From assembly GCA_021521415.1 (NCBI GenBank), contig JAIQDT010000172.1, forward strand, positions 124,001 through 188,000: a stretch of 64,000 bases of DNA, written 5' to 3'. A model generated the notes under the pieces. It had not been told where the DNA came from and searched no databases. It saw only the letters and a program-made list of their open reading frames with translations. The stretch's first letter is position 1, and each line of letters begins with the position of its first letter. This DNA is from Bidens hawaiensis (taxonomy: Eukaryota > Streptophyta > Magnoliopsida > Asterales > Asteraceae). The position numbers were made by a program, and so were the translations under genes. Positions 58,072 to 64,000 of this stretch are shown piece by piece.

Positions 58072-58581
58072 TTATGCGCCCTCCCTCCTCAGCTGGCCAA
58101 TCGCGTACTGGTTGTCCAATACGCAGTCCGCCAAGTGTCTCCTTCTCTGGATCCCCACCGTCAAGGCGATGGTGTGCTCAACCACCTGCTCGTGGAGCAC
58201 TCGGAGCCATGCAACCTCGGAGGAGGGACGCTCATCCCTCTCCAGCCTAGGGGTACCCCACACGGGTGGAGGCACAGGCTCAGGCTGGGGGCGGGAGGAC
58301 TCGCCCCTGTGGAAAGTAGGTCTGGGTGGGGTAGAGGTAGGTGGGACATAAGGGACACTGATCCGCGCCGTGAGGCGGGGTCCAGGTCTGGGAGGGGTAG
58401 GGGTGGCCTGTGGTGCGGGTGGGGTGGGGGATCTGGCAACCCTAGTAGGGGAGGACAGGCTAGCACTCCTACGGCTAGTCTCACTAGGCTCAGTGCTGGA
58501 TGCTAGGCGTAAGCTCCTGGAGTTCCCGGAACTGACCTCCTCCGGGTCCTCCTCCACTGACAGACTTCGTGATCTCGACAT
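58072..58581 (-). CDS. Leader ORF upstream of G2 gag, unknown function
   Basis: The minus-strand ATG at 58581 starts MSRSRSLSVEEDPEEVSSGN; about 169 codons. The frame is open further up to 58650, but the sequence before the ATG looks like a splice acceptor (TGTGTACAG/GTAGGG). The product is rich in Ser, Pro and Arg (SPTPPAPQATPTPPRPG), with a helical C-terminal part (WLRVLHEQVVEHTIALTVG). GC content is clearly higher than the surroundings, and long open frames exist in other phases because of it, so it may not be translated. The complete chromovirus has no counterpart in its short leader. Confidence 0.4.
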   Translation of the reverse strand: MSRSRSLSVEEDPEEVSSGNSRSLRLASSTEPSETSRRSASLSSPTRVARSPTPPAPQATPTPPRPGPRLTARISVPYVPPTSTPPRPTFHRGESSRPQPEPVPPPVWGTPRLERDERPSSEVAWLRVLHEQVVEHTIALTVGIQRRRHLADCVLDNQYAIGQLRREGA

Positions 58582-58922
58582 CCCTACCTGTACACATGTT
58601 AGAAAACGTATAGTTTCTTCCATAATGTAAATCATGATTAATATACACATACTTATACAACTTTGTCACATAAAAATATTATCATATACTTACACATATG
58701 TTGCCGATTTTACCTATTAATGTTCCCTGTGACTTCCCCTGAATTCCCTCGTGCAGACAAGTCTGTTATTATGTTCCGGACCATAATAACTCACTTGTCC
58801 ATCCAAGTTCATCCAGATCTCGTCACTATAAATTATTAGTTGATATTCATATCCTATAATACTTGAGCTACTGGTTATATTTTAGGTATCTTTTAAAGAC
58901 ATCCTAATTCTTTATAACCAAT
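58582..58922 (-). other. G2 leader, LTR-proximal part
   Basis: AT-rich, no gene; possibly contains an intron ending at about 58592 (see leader ORF). Confidence 0.5.
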
Positions 58923-58935
58923 GGCTCTGATACCA
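58923..58935 (-). other. Primer-binding site (G2)
   Basis: Minus strand TGGTATCAGAGCC, 5 bases inside the LTR end at 58941. Confidence 0.85.
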
Positions 58936-58940
58936 AGTTC

Positions 58941-61806
58941 TGTAACACCCCGTAACCGCAGTGGAAACGTAAACGGGATGCAACAGACACGTCTGATATC
59001 AACAGCATTGCTTATAAAGAAAACACCACTACATTAGTTCACACCATATTACATTGTTCCGAGTTTAGTTATCGTCTAGGCGTTAGCACATAAGTTTTAC
59101 CAACATTACATTAACATATTTAATACAAAAAGATCATTAAGTTTCCACAAAAAGCACGCATCATCAAGCATGAAGCAATTATTCCAGTTTGGGAGTACCT
59201 AGAAAGCATGTAAAGAAAACGGGTCAACTACGAATAGTTGGTGAGTTTCACTAATTTAAATAAACAGTGACAAATCATTATAATAATCATATATTAGCGA
59301 TGTAATTATGCTGAGCCCACAAGTGAAACCTCTGACTATCCACACACAACCCCGTGGCATACTCCGCCCACGGACCTGCCCCAAACCGCTATGCCTAACA
59401 TTACGTAGTAAAATAAATAATAACAAAATAGACATGTGCAACTGGCTGCGAAACATCAGCAAATCCATGCCGGACCAGTTGGGTTTGTCAGACCAATAGT
59501 ACTATTCACACTCTACCGGCCTTCAGCTAATCACTCGTGTTGCGGGGCCTTACAATGTTAGCAACTCAGACAATTACCATCTTAGTACATTTCCGTACGA
59601 TTCCCGTACAATAAAACATATATAAATATACGCAAATCCATGCGTTCGGTATGTACTTAAACATTTCAATAGTAACATGCTTTCCGCCCCGGGAAAATAT
59701 TTAAAAACAATTCAGAAAAAGGGGCTCGTGAAACTCACCTTATCGTAAACAAGCAGATAACACAGTACGCAAGCTTTTAATCCGGATCTGTAATACGATC
59801 CCTAAGTTCGTTACTATACAATCACTATTAATATAACTTTAACCGTGTTAACCGGTACATCTGGGAACACTGTTAACCCAGTACTGTATCCGTTCCGGGG
59901 GCAATGTTAACCCAGAAACACCTCTCCGGACTCAGATTGTGATATCGTTTAGAGTTCAATAGTTAAAATTACTATTAGTTTGTTTTCCCCGTTTTTGCGT
60001 GCCCAGCACGGTTATCCGTTTTTACGTTTCAAAAATGAGTTTGGTCACACACGACCCGAAAAAAGTTGTTGACTGATAATTTAATTAAAGTTGTGAAATT
60101 AGAGCTCGGTTTAGACGCCCCGATTGGCCGCAGGACCCGTTTCCGTCTTGAGTGTACCGGAAACTGTTAAATCGGATAAAATTACTCAAATCATCCGAAT
60201 TATTTTCGGATGATTTATTTTTACTTGTTTAACTCAGTTTTATGGAAATAGTTCATTTTTAGGGTTTTTATACACCAGTCAGCTCGTTTTGGCGAACTTT
60301 ACCGGTTTACGCGTTTTAAGCTTTAAAAGTTTGTTTTTATTTTCTTTTTAGCACAAATAATTATCCGTTTAATCTCGGATCTTGAAATTTTGCACAAATC
60401 ACTTTTTGACAGTGGGGAATTTTATAAAAATATTTCCAGAATTAATTTTTATATTTAAATTTATTTATCTATTTTTAAACACCATTTAAACACTAAATAT
60501 GTCGTAAATACCAAACGATCTTAGAAAAATCCCAAATTTTTCCTGGATGACCCCTGCCATCCCCATAGTTCCCTGTAATTTTTCCAGAACTAAAATCTAT
60601 TTTTACATGCCATTTTCACTAAAACCGAGCTAGAAAACCCTAGAACTCGTTTAACCGAAAAGCCTACTTAGACTTCTCCAACGAACCAAAACTTTTGTGT
60701 GTGACTTTTAAATGATATAAAAAGCTTATCTGGAATTTTCCAGAATTGTTCATGATATTTAACTATTTTTCACCATTTTTGGCCAAAACCGAGCATTAAA
60801 TTCACCAAATATTCATCCTTTATCCAAAAATTACCAAATTTTCACAGAACTCATATTTTCATATATCTAACACCTCTGTAAAATTTCATGACCTAACTCT
60901 AAACGTATCACAATCTGTCCAAAACACAAATATCATACAAAAACCGAACTACCTTGTGTTTCTAGCTTCAAATCGCAAGGATCTCGCTTTCTAGCCTTTG
61001 TTACCAACTAGATACAACACCTACAAGCACAATAACACCACACCAAGCAAGTTACACCCACAATCAAGCCATTTCTTTCATGGTTTCGGTTATGATTTAA
61101 AAACAAAGATTTAAACCGTAAAAATTCGTTTTTGGTTCGTTTAACTCCTTTCTTGGACCAAGATCCCTTGTACCCGTATACATCACTTGATCATGCAAGA
61201 ATCGGTTTCATCTCGGGTTTTCACCCTTTTTCACTTGAAACCTCATTTTCTTGCAAATAAACTCAAGAAACGAAGATGGAAACGTAAATAACTCGATCTT
61301 TTCCTTGATTTTCTTGCTACAAAAATCGGGTTTTAGTTCATAATTTGGAGAGAAAGTGGAAGAATGTTGAATGTGTTGTTAAAAAAAATAACAAAGGCAA
61401 AGGGGTATATCCCTTGCCGATCGGAACTCAAGGGGGGTGGGGTGGGACCCACCTCTCCATTTCTAGCCACATATTTGGATTTCTGAAATCTGGATAACGT
61501 TTTGGATAATCTGGTTCAGTTCGTTTTTCGGTTAAAGGTTTAATCTAACTTAAAACGAGGCTAAAATGGTCGTTTTCGGCTTAAAAAAGAAATTTATTTA
61601 AAACCGATTTAAAAACTTTAAAAACTTAAACCATGACATTTATTATCTTAAAACATAATATTATTAATAATTGCGCATCTTTTTCGGCTTGATCGATCGT
61701 CTCTTGCTTGGTTTGGTATTAAAGGTTTCGTTTAACGTACCGACGTACCATTAAATCGAAATTCTTTTTCTGTGCTTTAATTCACTTATCCCGAAGCTTT
61801 AACACT
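58941..61806 (-). mobile_element. 5' LTR of G2, interrupted by copia C5
   Basis: The minus-strand end GGGGTGTTACA is at 58941. It matches the 3' LTR over ~2.8 kb and stops at 61806, where C5 begins; the missing LTR start would lie beyond C5. In place of the main CTGGGG cluster (52946-53135) it has a different stretch (59300-59580), keeping only the second cluster (59861-59921). Confidence 0.85.
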
Positions 61807-62255
61807 TGTTAGGACATGAAATGTCATGTATATGTCCCCAGTTCTATCAGGATGGTTCGATATGAAAATAACGATCGTGAAACCAAGTTAACGGACTGAA
61901 AATGTCAAAAGAAACTGATTCGATCGAATCAGTGACTGATTCGATCGAACCAGGACTCATTCGATCGAATGAGATACTCATTCGATCGAATCAGTATTCG
62001 ATATATAAACGAAACTTAGGAAATTTCACGAGGGATAGCACACATTACACACAGTCACGAACCAGCTGCTGCCGAAAAACCTCTCTGCCAATCTTCGTCG
62101 TGTCGGTCTTTTCCTCCGTCCCTAGGTGTCAAACCGTCTTAGGAATCGTAACCGTGCGTTGTTGATCACCACCGAATCGCCGTGTTAGAGGATTCCGCAC
62201 TCTAACACGTTGCCCCGTGAATCGTTGGGAAACCGTGTCCCGCACCGGTCCGACA
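61807..62255 (+). mobile_element. 5' LTR of C5
   Basis: TGTTAGGACATG...CGGTCCGACA, 449 bp. It contains four CGATCGAA units (61918-61992), a TATATAAA box (~62000) 8 bases after them and a perfect 10-bp hairpin (CGTGTTAGAG 62181-62190, loop 62191-62199, CTCTAACACG 62200-62209). Confidence 0.85.
62000..62007 (+). promoter_or_regulatory. TATA box of C5 LTR
   Basis: ATATATAAAC follows the four palindromic units; probable promoter of the element. Confidence 0.6.
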
Positions 62256-62258
62256 AAG

Positions 62259-62279
62259 TGGTATCAGAGCCTTTGGTTC
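62259..62279 (+). other. Primer-binding site (C5)
   Basis: TGGTATCAGAGCCTTTGG, 3 bases after the LTR end. Confidence 0.85.
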
Positions 62280-62658
62280 TTGATTCACGTTAGATTCGTG
62301 GTGAAATTCGTGTTTTTCTCGCGAAAATCGTAATTTTTGCCGGAAAATTCCGAATTTTTGGTGTTTTTGATCTTGGTGTTCGTCGTGTTCTTGTCAAAAA
62401 CTGTTAAAATTGTCATATTTTGGTGTTTTGATCTTAGAATTGTGTGTTAAAAGTTCGAGTTTCGTCAAGAACGTTCTTCGCGTTCTTCGTGTTCTTCGTA
62501 TTTTTGGTGGTTTTGATCCGTTTTTTGGTTGGTCTTAAGTTGTTTTTGTGTTAAAAGTCATATTTCGATCTTAATTTGCCTCTGGATCTTTCAAAATTCG
62601 TGTTTTTGATTCAAAATTCGAAAATCCGTCAAAATCTTCTAATTTTAGAATTTCCAGA

Positions 62659-63068
62659 AATTTCGATCGAACCAGTCTATTTTTGGAACTCATTCGATCG
62701 AATAGCCTTCCTATTCGATCGAACAAGTTTGAACTTTGACCGAATCATTTTTTCCCGCCGAGAATTACTCCTAGTTCATTCGATCGAACCAGATTTGTTC
62801 ATTCGATCGAATTAGTCACCATTCGATTGAATAAGTCTTTTATTCGATCCGTCGATTCGATCTTTGTCTTATTCGACTGTCAGAACCCGTTCGATTGAAC
62901 CAGAAACTCTATCGATCGAACTTCTCAACCCATTCGATCGAACCAGATTCACATTCGATCGAATAACTTTCGGAAGATCAGATCTGTATTTCAGAGAGAC
63001 ATTCGATCGAACCAGAACACATTCGATCGAATAGGTCACTCATCCGATCGAATCAAACTCATTCGATC
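62659..63068 (+). repeat. CGATCGAA array in the C5 leader
   Basis: About 11 exact CGATCGAA units and several variants (CGATTGAA, CGACCGAA, CGATCCG). Words such as CATTCGATCGAACCAG and TATTCGATCGAACAAG are identical to those in the chromovirus LTR. The array ends about 30 bases before the gag ATG. Confidence 0.9.
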
Positions 63069-63099
63069 AACAGTTCAACGTTAAAGCAAAGAAACAAAG

Positions 63100-64000
63100 A
63101 TGGCTACAAGTTCGAGTACCAACAAGAGGATTCAATCGATTCTCGAAAGTGATTCTGAATCGGGAAGCTATAACAAGCCACCGAAGCTAATGACTTTAAA
63201 CGAATTTACAACCTGGAAGACAAGATTTCAAATTCATATAACAGGTGTAAATCCTGGACTTTGGGAAGCTGTCCAGACAAGTTGGGTGCATCCAACGAAT
63301 GATGATGGTGAGTCGTTGAGCTACTTTAGGCTATCTGAAGAACAAAAGATAGCCTTCGATGCTGAGAAGAAAGCCTTCTCCTTACTATCACAAGCACTCT
63401 CCATTGATCTTTTTCATCAGTTTAACCAGTTTACTACAGCGTCAACTCTTTGGAACGCACTGGTTGACCGATGTGAAGGATCTGATTCCCTTAGAGAAAT
63501 TCACGCACGGGAGCTCAAGCGTGAATTTGATCTGTTTAGTCCAGAGTCGGGAGAAGATATTGAGTCGTTACTGTCGAGATTTTACCATCTAATGTCAGAA
63601 CTCAAGTCCTATAACGTCAAAACTACAGGGACTGAGAAAGTTAGATGTCTTGCACAAGGACTTCCACCTAGCTGGAGCACCTTCCTGACAGTAATGAGAA
63701 GAAGTCATCAGCTGGAGACGATTCTCCTGTCTGATTTTATTAAAGAAATCAGACACGAAGAGGCTGAACTAAGAGCCTCTTCCAGAAAACCGAGATCAAC
63801 TTCTGACAAATCACTTTACATGTCAAAACCTCCTATGTCAGATTCAACTGATCATGCTCCGATGAAGACCGCTTTTGTCTCCTCAACGTCAAATCAATCA
63901 AAGGGGACTGAAACGAGATCTTCCGTCCCACCATTAACTTCTGGAAACTCAAGTACTAACTCCGGACCCAAGTCAACGGAGAAAGCAACGTTGAATACTG
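63100..64000 (+). CDS. gag: Copia-type Gag of C5, C-terminus beyond window
   Basis: ATG at 63100: MATSSSTNKRIQSILESDSE. Open for 300 codons to the window end without a stop. The middle is the copia Gag (UBN2-type) region: FTTWKTRFQIHITGVNPGLW, EEQKIAFDAEKKAFSLLSQA, STLWNALVDRCEGSDSLRE and VRCLAQGLPPSWSTFLTVM. The last 70 codons are Ser/Thr/Lys-rich, as before a zinc knuckle. No stop or shift, so it may be functional. It would form the particle shell that packages the element RNA. It is only distantly related to the Sirevirus gags elsewhere in the window. Confidence 0.85.
   Translation, partial: MATSSSTNKRIQSILESDSESGSYNKPPKLMTLNEFTTWKTRFQIHITGVNPGLWEAVQTSWVHPTNDDGESLSYFRLSEEQKIAFDAEKKAFSLLSQALSIDLFHQFNQFTTASTLWNALVDRCEGSDSLREIHARELKREFDLFSPESGEDIESLLSRFYHLMSELKSYNVKTTGTEKVRCLAQGLPPSWSTFLTVMRRSHQLETILLSDFIKEIRHEEAELRASSRKPRSTSDKSLYMSKPPMSDSTDHAPMKTAFVSSTSNQSKGTETRSSVPPLTSGNSSTNSGPKSTEKATLNT

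Larger units (their letters stand above)
52584..61806 (-). mobile_element. Chromovirus G2, pol-deleted, minus strand
   Basis: Read on the minus strand: 5' LTR (to 58941), primer site, leader with an ORF, gag, a scrap of integrase/chromodomain, polypurine tract and 3' LTR (55586-52584). The 5' LTR is cut at 61806 by copia C5. The LTRs are homologous but clearly diverged, one having extra repeat copies, so the element is old. Protease, RT, RNase H and most of integrase are missing. Confidence 0.85.
61807..64000 (+). mobile_element. Copia element C5, 5' end (continues beyond window)
   Basis: LTR 61807-62255, primer site, ~820-base leader with CGATCGAA array, and an open gag to the window end. 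It inserted into the G2 5' LTR. With only the 5' end visible, age and completeness cannot be judged. Confidence 0.85.

Noticed and set aside
58041..58506. Plus-strand ORFs of 69-123 codons
   Set aside because: GC-rich shadows of the minus-strand leader ORF.

Overview
This window is plant nuclear DNA made of nested LTR retrotransposons. I see no host gene, tRNA or rRNA gene. The evidence for a plant genome is: plant-type primer-binding sites (TGGTATCAGAGC, initiator-Met tRNA), a Ty3 chromovirus with a C-terminal chromodomain (Tekay-like), and Ty1/copia elements of the Sirevirus (SIRE/Maximus) type with GGGGGAGAT polypurine tracts and an extra ORF after pol. A eudicot, perhaps Asteraceae, is plausible, but the species cannot be fixed from sequence alone.

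Layout. 1-2121: a Tekay-type LTR, cut by the window start, inserted in the gag of a minus-strand Sirevirus (S2, 2122-4500). 4503-7555: minus-strand Sirevirus scraps (an LTR, a gag piece, an RNase H tail with spacer) in scrambled order. 7556-11300 and 39261-47066: the two halves of one minus-strand Sirevirus (S0). It is split by a plus-strand Sirevirus (S1, 11306-39255; 5-bp target duplication AATAA). S1 is itself split inside gag by a complete Tekay chromovirus (14994-25801; duplication AAAAG). That element has two 2544-bp LTRs with no difference noticed and one uninterrupted 1486-codon gag-pol frame, so it is the youngest insertion and possibly still active. S0 also carries a 449-bp solo LTR (44189-44637; duplication TTTGG). 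47067-52583: the 3' half of a divergent minus-strand Sirevirus (S4), whose LTR belongs to the solo-LTR family. 52584-61806: a minus-strand chromovirus (G2) with ~3-kb LTRs, a gag and almost no pol. 61807-64000: the 5' end of a different copia element (C5) inserted in the G2 LTR; its gag is open to the window end.

The unusual content is in the non-coding parts. (1) The Tekay LTRs carry arrays of short hairpins whose loops are conserved while the stems differ from unit to unit yet stay self-complementary. (2) A 39-nt core recurs five times as the apex of a 19-25-bp stem; the stems are different sequences that keep pairing, partly through G-U pairs, which points to selection on RNA folding. (3) Palindromic CGATCGAA arrays are shared by the Ty3 LTRs and the leader of the unrelated copia C5. 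(4) In both Sirevirus families a family-specific iterated motif (CGGGCAAG or AACGAAT) fills both the LTR and the spacer upstream of the extra ORF. (5) That ORF has its own TATA box and a probable leader intron, matching between two copies and weaker in a third.
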